In this document: one piece after another, positions 21,047 through 33,357 of the stretch | How the letters are laid out: each line of letters begins with the position of its first letter | Numbering within the stretch: position 1 is the first letter of the stretch | Assembly: GCA_029204045.2 (NCBI GenBank) | Contig: CM055071.1 | Coordinates: 16,265,161 to 16,329,160 of the forward strand | DNA length: 64,000 bases | Source: Tillandsia leiboldiana | Lineage: Eukaryota; Streptophyta; Magnoliopsida; Poales; Bromeliaceae | Direction of reading: 5' to 3' | Notes under the pieces: model-generated | The model's input: only the letters and a program-made list of their open reading frames with translations | Told to the model about the DNA's origin: nothing | The model's database searches: none | Position numbers and translations under genes: made by a program

Positions 21047-23696
21047 GTAATACCCGGCCTTCCTTTGACTCATCTCGACACCCCTCTTCCTTTAATGTCC
21101 GACCGAGGGCCTTATTTTGGTGTTTTTCCCGACAGACCGTCGGGGCCCGCGGATAATTTTAGGCGGTAGAGCTCGCGAAGCGGAGCGCACAGGCGCGATC
21201 CGTTTCGAATTCCGACTCCCGGTTCATCCAGAATAAATTTACAAAGTTCGAACCCTCCGTAAGCGCCCCAGGATGCGTGCTGGCGATCCGCACGAATCTC
21301 GAGGTAAATGTTTTAACCTTTGGGCTGGGGATTTTTGGAAATTAGGGTTTTCCATTATTCCGCCTCCTTTCTTTCTCCTCTCTTAGAGTACGGCAAAGAG
21401 GAGACGCACGAGGGAAAAAGGGAGCGGCGGGGTTTGGACGAACGAACCAGGGACCTTCTCGCTAGCGGAACCGGCCAAGCATAGGGTGGAAGATCCCCTT
21501 CCTCCTCTTCTCCATCGGCGGACCAAGGTGAGTAGGGTTGTACTCTTGTTTATTTTCCCCGTTGGGTTTTGTGGTTTCGAGGAGGGAGGGGGGGCGGTGC
21601 CGTCGCGCATCGCCCCGCGCGGGGCCGGCCGCGGGTGGGGCGCCCGCGCGTGCTGGTGCCGCGCGGGGTCACCCCGCACCGCGGGCAGCACGCCCGCGCG
21701 GCGCTTGGCCGCACGGGGCCGCCCGCAGGAGGGGCGCCCGCGCGGGCTGGTGCCGCGCGGGGTCACCCCGCACTGCGGGCAGCGCACCCGTGCGGCGCTT
21801 GGCCGCGCGGGGCCGCCCGCAGGAGGGGCGCCCGCGCGGGCTGGTGCCGCGCGGGGTCGCCCCGCACCGCGGGCAGCGCGCCCGCGCGGCGCTTGGCCGC
21901 GCGGGGCTGCCAGCAGGAGGGGCGCCCGCGCGGGCTGGTGCCGCGCGGGGTCGCCCCGCACCGCGGGCAGCGCGCCCGCGCGGCGCTTGGCCGCGCGGGG
22001 CCGCCCGCAGGAGGGGCGCCCGCGCGGGCTGGTGCCGCGCGGGGTCGCCCCGCACCGCGGGCAGCTCGCCCGCGCGGCGCTTGGCCGCGCGGGGCTACCC
22101 GTAGGAGGGGCGCCCGCGCGGGCTGGTGCCGCGCAGGGTCCCCCCGCACCGCGGGCAGCGCGCCCGCGCGGCGCTCGGCCGCGCGGGGCCGCCCGCAGGT
22201 GGGTCACCCGCGCGGGCTGGTGCCGCGCGGGGCTGTGCACAGGCGGAGTGTGCGCCGCACGGGCCGGTGCCGTGCGGGGAACTTCGCCGCACGTTGTTGG
22301 GAGTCGGTGTGAGTTTCGGACCCCTTAGTCTTTACTTGCCCATGTTCCTTCAGGAGTGCAGGACGTTGTTGGCGACTGGTGCACGGACGCGGACGGGTCG
22401 AGCGCAGGACGACGCACACACGGTGGGTACATTCCCGGGGATTGTGGGAATAGGAATTTACTGATAGAAATAGTATGTTGGGGCAAGGTTAAATTGTTAG
22501 TCTCCTCCTGTTTTTGCACTAACCCTGTTATGTTATTGTACTTAATATCAATCTGAGGCTCAAGTTTTGCTACACGCACACCGGCGGTTTGGCCACCGCA
22601 AGGGTGTGCTTTTCCGAAAAAGTGGTACGTTGACCCGTGTACCCCACGCGACGGTGGCGTTAGGAATGGGGGCCCTCATGGGTGGGGGGTGTGAGCGGTG
22701 ATGTCGAGGCAGGTGCTCGGCGGCCGAGGCAGGTGCTCGGCGGTGGGCATCGGGGAAGGGGCCCGGTGCGGTGGTCGGGAAAGGTGCCCGATGTTGATTT
22801 GATACAGGGTGTGGTTAACGCGAACGATACATGAGAGGGATGGATGCTCCGGTTTTTTTTGTGGTTTGCCCTAATTTGTTTCTCTTATGCTTATCATACT
22901 ATTTCTAGTCACTGACTTCCCACTCCGTGATAGGTTCGTCCAGGGGCGAGTGCTAGGGCACCGGTGAGGCCGCGAGGGTGCTGTTCTGACTCTTAGTGAC
23001 TTCAGACACAGTGACTCTTCTTTCCCTTTTCCTTTATTGCTCATGCTAGTTAGTTGTGGATTGCGACACCCCCGTGGGGTCGAAGTGGATGTTGCCTTTT
23101 CCTTTTTCGAATAAACGAATGATTGTTACATTCTTTCTTACTTTGCCTTTTTAAACAATGAAAAGCAAAGAAAACCGTTTGCGAAAACTACTTTTAAAAC
23201 GTGGGTGTCGTGTGGGCACCGGATTTTTCAAACCTTGTGGAATTTATGTGTTTGCGAACTGTTTTCACAAAGTTCGGCATCGAGTGGGTGCCGTTTTCAA
23301 ACCCTGTGGATTTATGTGGCTTTCAAACGGTTTTTCCTAAAAACGATGGCATCGTGTGGATGCCGCTTTCAAAACCTTGTGATTATTTATCCTTTCAAAA
23401 CATCGGCCTCTATGTTCTAAGTTGCTACTAGTAGATCATGTGAATTGGTTGGTTGTATGTTTCGAGACCTCAACTGATGTGGTTAGAGATTGTATGTGCT
23501 ACGCCTTGTGAGACACTTTGTAGTTGAGACGCCGTGCATATACAAAGGAGACTCTGCCCGTTTGCAGAGTGAATTTGTGTATGCGGCGGGTCTGGACACG
23601 CGCCGGGGAGTATTGGTTTACAAAAAAAAATATATGGCTGAATTAGGGGCATCGGTGGCTCCTCTTCCGCGCGATTCGAACCCCCGGGGCGTGACA
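21047..23696 (+). repeat. Element 2 3' LTR (2650 bp)
   Basis: Starts TGTAATACCCGG and ends GGGGCGTGACA. GC-rich array at about 21610-22245, hairpins at about 23204-23365, terminal hairpin 23530-23588. It differs from the 5' LTR by scattered substitutions and by repeat-unit lengths. Confidence 0.88.
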
Positions 23697-26361
23697 TGTC
23701 AGTGACCAACATCCACACAGGGCAATGCCACAAGTAACTAACCAATATGATAACCTAGGTGTAGGTGCGTAGAGCGCGAGTGTGTGTGTGCGGGAAAAAG
23801 GGATAGAGTCCCTGTGTTCGTAGGTCAAGGTGCTAGACCAATTAAGTCTAGGGCTAACTTGGTTTCTTTGTATGCACGGTTAATTGCCAACTCGGTCTTC
23901 AATCAATGGTGCAGAAGTGGATATGACGGCTCCGGCAACTGTGGAGAATCGGCTACTTCAACAACAGTTCCGCGACATGGCTGAGCGCATCCCCTATTGT
24001 TAGGAAAGACGAACCCCACACGGCCGCCGTCACGGGGATGGTCTACGGAGCGACACTTTTCAGGTAATACCGACGGTGGGATTACCCGCTTTCCGAGTAG
24101 CGAGCGACAGGACCACTTTGGTGGAGCGAGAATTGGCCGTTGCACGCACCCGGCAGAAGGATCATGAGCCCAGCCGGGGGCCGAAAACGACCCCAGCCTT
24201 ATCCCGGGGATGACTCTCCCATTGGGAGCCGACCACCCAAGTATCCGAGGACGCCGCAAGGAACCAGAAGCACGCCGGCGAGAGGACCAGAGCCGGGGGG
24301 ACCGGCCATGCATCATCTGCGGAGGAGCACACCGGGTGAACATCTATTCCTGGGAGCACGACCATTGCTTCCGTTGTGACAAACTGGGGCAGTCCCGCAT
24401 TAACTACCCCTGAACCCGAGAACGATTCCTTCTGCGGCACGACCCGAACGAGAGGTCTTACGCGACGGCACGACAAAGGACGCACTGCCCGAGGGAAGTA
24501 GTAGCAGGTGGCACCCTACTCTTAGTGTTTCCATTGCGAGTAGGGCCTGGTTAGGTATTGGGAGATCCCACCTCTCCAGTTCTTGCTTTGTGCTCCTACC
24601 CATATTTATTTAGGAAAGACCCATTTCTAAGTAATGTCGGTCTTGACCCCAGGAGGACCCTTAGAAGCGAATATTTTGCACCTTCCTGTCCAATAAGGTT
24701 GAGAAGGCTTAGTTGTCTTTGGGACTTGGTGGTTTCACCGCTAAGGGAATTCGAGGTGGTACTCGGAATGGATTGGCTTACTGAATCTCAGGTGCTAATC
24801 GATTGCGAGAAGCCGAGTTTGCCATCGAGCCTATTCCGGACACACACAACCTATCACCAAAGCACCGCATCGAATGGCATTTGTGGAGCTAAAGGAGCTT
24901 AAGGCAGAATTAGAAGACCTCTTGGATAAGGGGTTCATCAAACCGAGCGTGTCGTCTTGGGGTGCACTCGTACTATTCGTACGGAAGAAGGACGGGAGTC
25001 TACGATTGTGCATCGACAGTCGGGAAATAAATATGGTCATAGTGAAGAACAAGTACCCCTTACCTCAGATTGATGACCTATTCGACCAACTACAAGGAGC
25101 GACGGTGTCCTCGAAGATTGATCTGCAGTCCGGCTATCGTCAGCTTAGTCCGGAGTGATGACATACCGAAAGCAACCTCTCGAACTCGGTATGGTCATTA
25201 TGAGTTTACGGTTATGCCATGTGGACTCGCTAACACACCAGTGGTGTTCACGGACATTATGAATAGGATAGTCGAGCCTTTCTTAGACAAGTTTGTAGTT
25301 GTCTTTATAAATGACATCCCGATCTACTCTCGCACAGACAAAGAGCACGAGGAACACTTGCAAGTAATCCTCCGGACCCTCCCGGACCAGAAATTGTATG
25401 CCAAACTCAAGAGGTGTGAGTTATGGCTCCGCGAGGTAGACTTATTGGGACACATAGTCTAAGCGTCGGGAATAGCGGAGGACACGAGAAAGGTAGAATC
25501 CGTGACCAACTGGGCCCGGCCAACAACGGTGACGGAAATCTGAAGCTTCCTAGGACTGGCCGGGTACTACAGACGCTTCGTGGAAGGCTTCTCAAAGATA
25601 GCCACTCCCGTAAATCGACTCACCCGGAAAGGGGAGAAATTCATCTGGACGGCCCAATGCCAGAAGAACTTCGAGGAGCTTAAAGACAGACTCATTCGGG
25701 CGCCAGTACTCACACTGCCGAAGCCCGGAGAGGACTTTGAAATCTATTGCGACGCATCACGAAGCGGTATTGGAAGCGTACTAATGCAACAAGGGAAGGT
25801 TATAGCCTACGCCTCAAGACGTATCAAGGATTACGAGCAGAACTACCCTACACACGACTTGAAACTCGCGGCAGTCGTGTTTGCTCTAAAGCTCTGGAGA
25901 CATTATCTCTACGGAGCGCACTGCAACGTGTTTTCCGATCACCATAGCCTCAAAAACCTGTTCACACAGAAGGAACTGAACCAACGGCAAAGGCGATGGC
26001 TGGAACTACTGAAAGACTACGATTTGTCCATCCACTACCACCTCGGGAAGGCAAATGTGGTGGCCAACGCTCTAAGCCGGAAGGGACAGACGGGAGAAGC
26101 GGCGTTGAGCGTCCTTACCCAACAAGAACGTCTAATCGCAGAGTTCTCGCAATTGAGGCTGGAGGTAGTGCCAGCGGGTGTGGTTGCGCAACTCCTGTCC
26201 TTGGTGGTTAAGCCTACGCTGATCGAGAGGATCTTGGAAGGCCAATCAACGGACACGCAATTGCAACTGGTGCGGGACAGAATATCCTCGGAGCAAGGTG
26301 GCGATTTTATGATTGGCTCGGATAATGCAATAAGGTTTCGGGGACGAATTTGTGTGCCCGA
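23697..26361 (+). pseudogene. Element 1 leader, gag remnants, protease, RT and RNase H
   Basis: Gag opens at about 23923 (ATVENRLLQQQFRDMAER) and soon breaks. A zinc-knuckle region near 24308-24413 reads CIICGG and CFRCDKLGQ but has lost His and the last Cys. Protease survives only from its C-terminal part (DLVVSPLREFEVVLGMDWL); the DTGA segment is gone. RT and RNase H run from 24874 to 26361 through at least one frameshift (near 25155) and two stops (near 25460 and 25541). RT FIDD is FIND and the RNase H motif VVADALSRK is VVANALSRK, so two catalytic Asp residues are Asn. The reading stops at GRICVP where element 3 is inserted. Confidence 0.85.
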
Positions 26362-27284
26362 TGTAGAGTCCTGGCGTCCCCTTGCCCGGGTAGGCCTCCC
26401 TTTTATTTTTGACGGAACTGTTAGGAAAACTTTTAACTGCATTTTCTGCAATGGGCTGGCCTGGACCGCGAGTATTTTTCTGCGATTGAGCTCGAAAAAC
26501 GGAAGACGGCAAAGCGAACGGATTCGGTTTTCGATTTACGGATCTCCCGGAATGGGGGTCAAAGCGTTTGCTTTGAGTGGTGCATCGAAACCCGCGCTAA
26601 GTGGCTGGCACGCTTTTTGAGGCGATCGGCGGGATCCTGCTGTGATCGGACCTTTCATCTTTTTATGTTAGTGGATTATTTTATTCATTTGGTGGTACCT
26701 CGACCTTACGGTTTCCGTTTTGGGTCCTAATTGAATAGTTTTTCAGTCGATTATGGAGGGGTTGAAATTCGAGAATTTTTGGGCAGACCGTCGGGACGCG
26801 CGGGTATTTTTAGATGTTAGAGCTCGCGAAACGGTGAACGGTGGCGCGATCGGATTTGAATTCCGACCCCGGGATCTCCCAGAAACAATTTTTGAAGTTT
26901 GCTATCTACTTGGGTGCATCGGAATGCGTGCCGGCGATCGGCACGTTTTCCGAGGCGATCTAGACCTCTCGTTCAATTTCAAAAGGCTAAGGTTGTTGAC
27001 CTGGGTTTAATTTTAAAGTCTCTTCGTATAAGTTAAACCGATCGGGGTGCGGGGGGAAACCCTAGAAACCCTTTTTTTTTTCCCCTTTTTCCAAGAAACG
27101 GCGGAGGAACCGAGAATGAGAATCGGGCAGAGAAAGGGAAAATCGTCCATCCTCTGCGGGATTGATCGGGCGTGGAGGGGGCGATCTTCTTCCTTCATCC
27201 TCCTCCGGCGGAATCAAGCTTTTTCGGGCACAGGATGGGAGTGTTTTAGCGGGGGTTCCGTACACCTTCTTCTTCGCGTTTCAG

Positions 27285-28117
27285 GTGGGTACACCTTTAG
27301 AAATCCTTTGTGCACAATCTCGTTTCAGTTATGGTTATCATATTGTGAGTACTTGTCCTGAGGGTTAGGGTCGGGCTTTGAAAACTGGAAATATATTTAA
27401 AAGTGTGGGTTTTTATTCTTAAGTCTTAGCATTTAGTTCTATCATGTTGGACGGGGTCAACCTTATGTGTACTTGGGTTAAACATGGTAGGGAGGCATCA
27501 ATTATTCATTTATGGCTTTACGGTTATTATGATTAGATGTACATATTGTTTCATATGGTTCTCATGCATGGATAGGTGTATGTCGTGAATATATATTGTT
27601 TCATATGCTTCTCATGCACGGATATGTACATATTATTTCATACGGTTCTCATACATAGATATGTATATATTGTCTCACATGGTTCGCTTACATGCACATA
27701 TATATATTGTTCACGGTTACTATGCTCGGCTGCAACACGCGCACCCGCGGTTTGGCCACCGCGAAGGGTGCGCTTTTCCGGAAAAGTGGTCTATGACCCG
27801 TGTATACCCACAGGACGGCGTGGGGCCTCTTTAGTTGTGGGGCTTGGATGCGCCAAGGTGTGAGCGGTGCGACCCGTCGGTTTAGTTGTCCGACGTGGGA
27901 GCGGTGCGACCCATTCGGTTTAGTTGTCCGACTTGGGCGCGGTGCGATCCGTCGGTTTAGTTGTCCGACGGGATCGGGTATTGCAGGTTTACAGGTGTTT
28001 GATTTTACTTTTCCCTTGCGAGGGTGGCTGCTCCGGATAGACTACGGTTGGACGTTTTCTTTACCTGCTTTACTTTTATCACTTTTGTTTAGTCGCTGAC
28101 TTCCCACTTTGCAACAG
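27285..28117 (+). other. Predicted LTR leader intron of element 3
   Basis: Donor CAG|GTGGGTAC at 27285 and acceptor TTTGCAACAG at 28117 (833 nt), with GTCGCTGAC upstream of the acceptor. It corresponds to intron 2 of elements 1 and 2. Confidence 0.5.
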
Positions 28118-28388
28118 GGTCCTACAGGAGGGAGAGTTAGGCGACGGTGAGGCCGCGGCTAGAAATTTTGGGTCCCAGGAGACCGGAACAGTACTTTACC
28201 TCTTACTGTCGCATTCCATTTATTATTTGTAGACTGTGGATGGTTCTCGATACCCTCGTGGGGTCGGTGTGGATGTCGGTACGGTGACAACTGAATTGTT
28301 TAGTTTTCTTTACATCTCTGTGGGCCGCTTTGGAAAATAAAATAGCAAATAAAAGAACAGATTGCGAAAACTACTATTTCAAAACTCG

Positions 28389-28545
28389 GGTGCCGTGTGG
28401 GCACCGTTTTCAAAACCTTGTGGATTTATGGTTTGCGAAAATGGATTTCAAAACCTAAGTGTCGTGTGGGCACTGTTTCTCAAACCCCTGAGTTTATGTT
28501 GCTTTCGAAAAAGGGTTTTCAAAATATGGGTGCCGGGTGGGCGCC
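28389..28545 (+). other. Three GTGTG-type hairpins in element 3 LTR
   Basis: GGTGCC-GTGTG-GGCACC (28389), AGTGTC-GTGTG-GGCACT (28458) and GGTGCC-GGGTG-GGCGCC (28529), each followed by a TTTC(A)AA..TTGTGG-type segment. Unit spacing is about 70 bases, as in element 2. Confidence 0.65.
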
Positions 28546-28676
28546 GTTTCAACAATTGTGGGTTTTATCCTTTCAAACTAATCGGCCGTGAGTTTATTCT
28601 GCACATTGTGAATGGTTATACGTTTGGATTGTTGTGATTGAATGTTTACTCGTTTTGAACATTGTACAAACCGCGA

Positions 28677-28734
28677 CGCCGTGCATATACAGGGGAGACT
28701 CTGTCCGTTTGTAGAGTGATCCTGTATATGCGGC
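28677..28734 (+). other. Terminal LTR hairpin of element 3
   Basis: Outer arms CGCCG(T)GCATATACAGG and CCTGTATATGCGGCG; inner arms ACTCT and AGAGT around a CCGTTT loop. Relative to element 2, AAA/TTT at the inner end of the outer arms is replaced by GG/CC, keeping the pairing. Confidence 0.65.
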
Positions 28735-28834
28735 GGATCTGGGCACGCGCCGGGGAAGAAGGTTTTCAAAAAAAAAAATAAATACATACCTTTTGTAATC
28801 CGTTTCCGCTAAATTAATCCCCCGGGGCGTGACA

Positions 28835-31800
28835 GATTAAGATGGTATCAGAGGTTTTCTTCAATCACAACAGTTTGTGCCCGACATCCACAAAGATACC
28901 TCACTTAGCTACAAATGAATGAAATGAATGGCATAGAAGCGTAGAACGCAAATGATCGAGGGGGGGGGGGGGGGGAAAGTATAGGTCCCTTTTCTCGATA
29001 GTTGTTTGAGTGCTATGCTAGCAGGAGGCTAAAACTGACTTGTGTTGTGTGGGTGTACGGGTTAAGTTCTGTTTCTCGGTTTAGCGGGTAGTCGGCCGTT
29101 TCTTTTTGCACCATGGGCAAGGTATGGGTGGGAATGAGGATTCTTCCCCTATGATTGTTACCCATAGTTCGGCTTCTCACTATAGACACTGCGATGGTTG
29201 TAGAGATCGACGTGTTGGGGGCCTTGGGGTTCTCCTTTAGATTGAAAAAGGAGACCCCCAGGGCTAGTGAATCTTGTCCGTTTGGGCTCGATTTTGGTTA
29301 GAGAGGCGGTGTCCCGCGTTGCACAAGTGCGCGTAAGTGGCGACTTGTTATTGGGGGAAATTAGCTTTTGACGCTGGGTGATGCCCGGTAGCTCTGGGTC
29401 GAGTTCCTGTGTTCTGCGCTAGAGGGCCGGTTAGGTCGTCCTATTGGTGGGTTGGCGTGTGATCCCCTCGAGTGCGTTTAGTGAACCTAGGTAACTTCTG
29501 ATAGGGTTCTTCTTGCTGTTTTCGTGGCTTATCTTCTTCTGACCCTTTTGGTTTCAGATGGATAGTCTTCAGTACCTGAGGTCACTGTTGAGCGGACCTA
29601 GAGCTTAGGTTTTCTCCTAGTTGGGAGTGTCACTTTTGGTCTGGAGGTTTACCGCTCGTTTCGATGCCCGGTACTTGGTGGGGCAACGGTTTGGGACCGA
29701 GAGTTAGGGGCAATTGAGAGCGTCACACCTCGTCGGCGCCAGGACGGAGGTAGGACCTTACCTGGCGGGTTGTGTTGCTAGCTTCCCATGACTAAGACAT
29801 AGCCTTGAGGCTTAGTTTTGGGAGCGTTTTGGATTGTTGATCTTTTGGGCCAGGTGTGAGTCAAGGGGGGGAATCTGGCGACTACTCGGAGTTTTGGCAC
29901 TGGTCACTTTCGGCTAGGAGGCCCCGTACGCAGCCCTTTTTGTGGGGTAGACCTTATGGTGAGTCCTAGAGCTGAAACCTAACGATAGCCTTGACCGTCG
30001 CCTCGGTAGGACGGACAGTCGGAACGGGTAGTCCGGGATGGTGGTTAGACTTCGAGCTTGTGATCCGTGTTGGTGACGGAGAGGAGCGGTCCGGGTGGGT
30101 GACAGGTGAGTTCGTTGTGTGCAGGGAGGAAATTTCGGGTGGTTAGTAACCCAGCCTGTTTTGTTGGCACCTATTGTAGCCTTGTAAAGGCGTTAGTGCG
30201 GTTGTTTTCCTTGTTTTCGGGTTCGTCGTTCTAGACTTTTAAGGGCTCATTGGTACTGGTTGGGTGGTACGACTGGGGTACCTCGAAGCATCACGAGATT
30301 TTGTTGCTAACTGCTCAGCGCTGGCTGGGGTGGTTTGCGGACCGGCGGCGTTGTGACGGGGAAATTCCGAGTAGGGAAGCAGGATTACTACGAGGTGCTG
30401 GGCATGGACCGGTTCACGAGGTACCAGGCGGATGTATAGTTACTTGGTTTCAGTGAGCCTAGCGACTTGACCCTCTGCATTTCTCACTGACACCCCCGTT
30501 GTAGGGGTTACTTTCGACGTCCTCCTGACCGAACTGCCGGGAATACCCCCGAGCAAGGGGGTCATCCTCTCTTTCAAGCTTCTACCGGACACAACTAGGA
30601 GTTTTTCTGGATAAAGGGTTCATCAGACCGTGTGTGTCGCCTTGGGACGCACCCGTGCCTTTTGTGCGAAAGAAGAACGGAGGACTGCGTCTACGCATCG
30701 ACTACAGGGAGATAGACAAGGTTACAGTGAAGAACAAGTCCGGAATGGATGACCACTTCGATCAACTACGAGAGGCACTTACAGATTATTCTCCGGACTC
30801 TCAGGGACCAGGGGCTGTTTGCTAAGTTTAAGAAATGTGAGTTCAGACTTCGCAAAGTGGACTTTTTGGGGCACGTTGTGTCAGCAACGGGAATCACAGG
30901 GAATGTGAGCGGAACTGCCCGGCACACGATCCGGAACTGGCAGCAGTCGTCTCCGTTTTAAAACGTTAGAGACACCACCTTTTGGATTTCATCGGGATGT
31001 GTTTTTGGATCGCCAGAGCTTTGAGTTTTGTTCGCAGAGAAGGAATTGTTTTTGCGGCACAGGCATGGGTTGGAGTTGCTGAAGGACTCGGCTGGACCGT
31101 CCAGTATCACCTTGGGAAAAGCAAGTGTAGTAACGGATGTTTTGAGTGGGAAGGGTCAAGTCGAGGAGGAAACTGACGAGCGCGAGTACTTAGCAGGACC
31201 GGTACTGTCGCGCGACTTTTATCGTTGATGGTCGAGCCAACCCTAGAAGGTCAGAAAACAGGCACACAGATACAACTTATTCGAGACAAGACCCCCGGAT
31301 CACGCGAGCGACTCTTCGGCGAGTGCAAACGACGCAACACGTTTTCGAGGGCGAAATTGCTTACCGGAGCTGCCAGAGTTGAAAGAGGAGATACCGTTAG
31401 AGGCGCACTGCGCCCCCTATACGGCGCATCCGGGTGACACGAAGATATTCAAGGACGGGATGCGGTTTGAGTCACGGTAGATCGACTGACGAAGGCGACT
31501 CTTTTTCCAACCACCGTACGACGTGGGCTAGAGACTCTCGGCTAGTGTCGAACAGTTGGCAAAGCCTAGGGCAAGCTTTAAAGACTAAACCACACTTCAG
31601 CACGGTGTTTCACCCCCAGACCGACGGACAGTCCGAGCGAGCGATCCGGATTCTCGAAGATATGCTTCGAGCCTGCGTACTTGATTGAGATGATGGATGA
31701 TCACTGCTGTGGAGCTTAGAGAGGACCTGAGCTCCGGTGAAACACCGGTGCGGACCTTAGCATGGGAGGACATAAACGATTGCGCAACCGGACGATCCCC

Positions 31801-31945
31801 TATGTGAAGGTGCTGTGGAGCCACCAGGAAGCACGTGAAGCGACTTGGGAACTGGCGTCAGAGAAGAGAGAGTTGCTACTCAGATTTACTCGTTGCAGAC
31901 CAGGATTAAGTTTCGAGGACGAAACTTCTTTTAAGTGGTGAGTGA
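28835..31945 (+). pseudogene. Element 3 interior: primer site and degenerate gag-pol
   Basis: Primer site TGGTATCAGAGG at 28843. No readable gag in 28900-30450. RT begins at about 30634 (PWDAPVPFVRKKNGGLRLRI) but the catalytic FIDD segment is deleted: FDQLRE is followed at once by LQIILRTLRDQGLFAKFKKCEF. RNase H survives as its tail (KELFLRHRHGLELLKD). Integrase keeps only the region around FHPQTDGQSERAIRILEDML (31610-31685), then a stop. The chromodomain-like tail is near 31800-31900, followed by the AAGTTTCG-AGGA-CGAAACTT dyad and the LTR. A run of 16 G is at 28960-28975. Confidence 0.85.
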
Positions 31946-32007
31946 TGTAGAGTCCTGGCGTCCCCTTGCCCGGGTAGGCCTCCCTTTTATTTTTGACGGG
32001 ACTGTTA
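31946..32007 (+). repeat. Element 3 3' LTR, first segment
   Basis: The first 62 bases of the LTR, ending in the TGTTA copy that flanks the nested copia element. It matches 26362-26423 with one difference (GGGACTG for GGAACTG). Confidence 0.9.
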
Positions 32008-32299
32008 TATTGGGTCGTATATAATACGGATCTAAATAGGGGAAGAAACACCTAGAGGGGGGTGAATAGGTGTAAACGTATAAACACTCCAAAAATCGTT
32101 GCGATAAAACCCAATGCGGAAAATAAAATAACACGCAAGATTTTTACGTGGAAAACTCCATCACCGGAGTAAAAAACCACGGGACCGATAACACGGCAGA
32201 AATCCACTAGAATTAAAACACGTACAAGGTGATTTACCGTACACACTTACGACTCAACCTTTTCCATACGCTCCTAGAGGATCTTCTCCGCTCGCTCCG

Positions 32300-32487
32300 A
32301 CGCTTCTCGAATCCACGATCTGCGCCCAACGCCGAATCCACGGCGTCCAACGTCGAATCCACGACGTCCGACCGAATCCACGGTCTTCACCCAATAGCAC
32401 CGTTCGAATCCACGAACGTGCCTCGCTCCGAATCCACGAGAACGATTGAACCTTGAATCCACAAGGACACGCGAATCCACGCGCCGA
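32300..32487 (-). other. TGGATT-loop hairpin array, 3' LTR copy
   Basis: Eight units seen on the plus strand as AATCCA with paired flanks. One unit is longer here than in the solo LTR: CGTTCG/CGAACG plus a GCA/TGC outer pair with one bulge. Another unit has CGTTC/GAGCG where the 5' LTR has CGCTC/GAGCG, so the one substitution inside this stem between the two LTRs changes C-G to U-G and keeps the pairing. Confidence 0.75.
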
Positions 32488-32760
32488 TTTCTGGGGAAAA
32501 TCGTTGTTTTTGGGTGGTGATGATCCGCCGAATACTTAGATCAAAGATAGATCAGAAATACCATCTAAGTATTCATTAGTTTGATTCAACTCAAGATGTG
32601 AGTATGAAAACCTAGAATCAAACTAATCAATATAGATGAAGAAACATAGAGTATTCTCTAATGATTTCCTTTCTTCTCTATATGTGGATCTATAGCCGTA
32701 TAAGATGATACAAGAAAATGACGGCTATGTGGATTCCCCCTAGAAAGAAAGACATAGGGT

Positions 32761-32769
32761 GTATTTATA
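32761..32769 (-). promoter_or_regulatory. TATA box, copia 3' LTR
   Basis: TATAAATAC on the minus strand, about 68 bases downstream (element sense) of the nearest palindrome; the same layout as in the solo LTR. Confidence 0.65.
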
Positions 32770-32836
32770 GGTTAGAAACCCTAGGAAGGAGATAAGAATC
32801 AAAAACCAACCATTTCTGGATTTTTACGGACGGCGA

Positions 32837-33120
32837 TCCGGATCGTGATAACTAGGATCCGGATCGTCATAACGAAACAGCCAATTCCAGAAAAACGAAG
32901 GTTCGGGATCCGGATCATGTGACTACGATCCGGATCGTTCATACAGTTCACCAAACATCAACGTTCGGGATCCGGATTGCGAAGCAAGATCCGGATCGTT
33001 CAAGGTAGATGGTAAACTCAACGTTCGGGATCCGGATCAAGAGACTACGATCCGGATTGCGACGATGTATGAACGAACCACCTTCGGGATCCGGATCGAA
33101 CAACCTGATCCGGATCCTGA
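32837..33120 (-). promoter_or_regulatory. Array of GATCCGGATC palindromes in U3
   Basis: Ten copies in five pairs, two of them degenerate (GATCCGGATT). The two members of a pair are about 20-30 bases apart and most pairs are preceded by TTCGG. GATCCGGATC is a perfect 10-bp palindrome, a suitable dimer binding site. Sirevirus LTRs of other plants are known to carry arrays of different CGG-containing palindromes; I infer a shared regulatory role. Confidence 0.7.
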
Positions 33121-33344
33121 ACATGTCCCAAGTCCAGTTTTTGATTTTTATGCAATGAAAGATTCTTCCAAGTGTTTCTACACTACAAGAAGTATTCGGA
33201 TCACACAAAATCTTTAGTTAAACATACCTGATCCTTTTGAATTCTTCTTACTTGAGATTGAGTTAAATGATCCAACTTTCTTCACCTTCAATCTTCAAGA
33301 CTTGAGACTTTCACGAAACTACGCCAACTCAAATTCCGTAACAA

Positions 33345-33357
33345 TCTCCCCCTTTGG
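33345..33357 (-). other. Polypurine tract of the copia element
   Basis: AAAGGGGGAGA directly upstream (element sense) of the 3' LTR start TGTTACGG. Similar G-runs occur at 34026-34044 and near 36846-36856. Confidence 0.8.

Larger units (their letters stand above)
12848..23696 (+). mobile_element. Element 2: Tekay-like gypsy element inserted in element 1 leader
   Basis: LTRs 12848-15467 and 21047-23696, primer site, polypurine region, and a mostly complete but broken pol. Flanks are GGTCA (12843-12847) and TGTCA (23697-23701), a 4/5 match fitting an aged 5-bp target duplication. Removing it restores an element 1 leader like those of elements 2 and 3 (primer site, then a CAG(T)C..GACATCCAC-type segment). 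Its gag core is deleted and pol is interrupted by frameshifts, stops and a solo copia LTR. Confidence 0.88.
26362..28834 (+). repeat. Element 3 5' LTR (2473 bp)
   Basis: Starts TGTAGAGTCC and ends CCCGGGGCGTGACA. It lacks the GC-rich array of elements 1 and 2. It has a predicted intron (27285-28117), three GTGTG-type hairpins (28389-28545), a terminal hairpin (28677-28734), and a stretch of diverged TCTCATGCATGGATA/TGTATATATTG repeats (27540-27720). A GGTTTAGTTGTCCGAC segment is repeated three times around 27880-27970. Confidence 0.92.
32008..33343 (-). repeat. Copia 3' LTR (1336 bp)
   Basis: Minus-strand LTR, left copy. The terminal TG on the 32008 side reads TA on the plus strand (TATTGGG where the other copy has TGTTGGG), a point change at the very tip. 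Palindrome array 32837-33120, TATA box 32761-32769 (minus), hairpin array 32300-32487. Confidence 0.93.
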
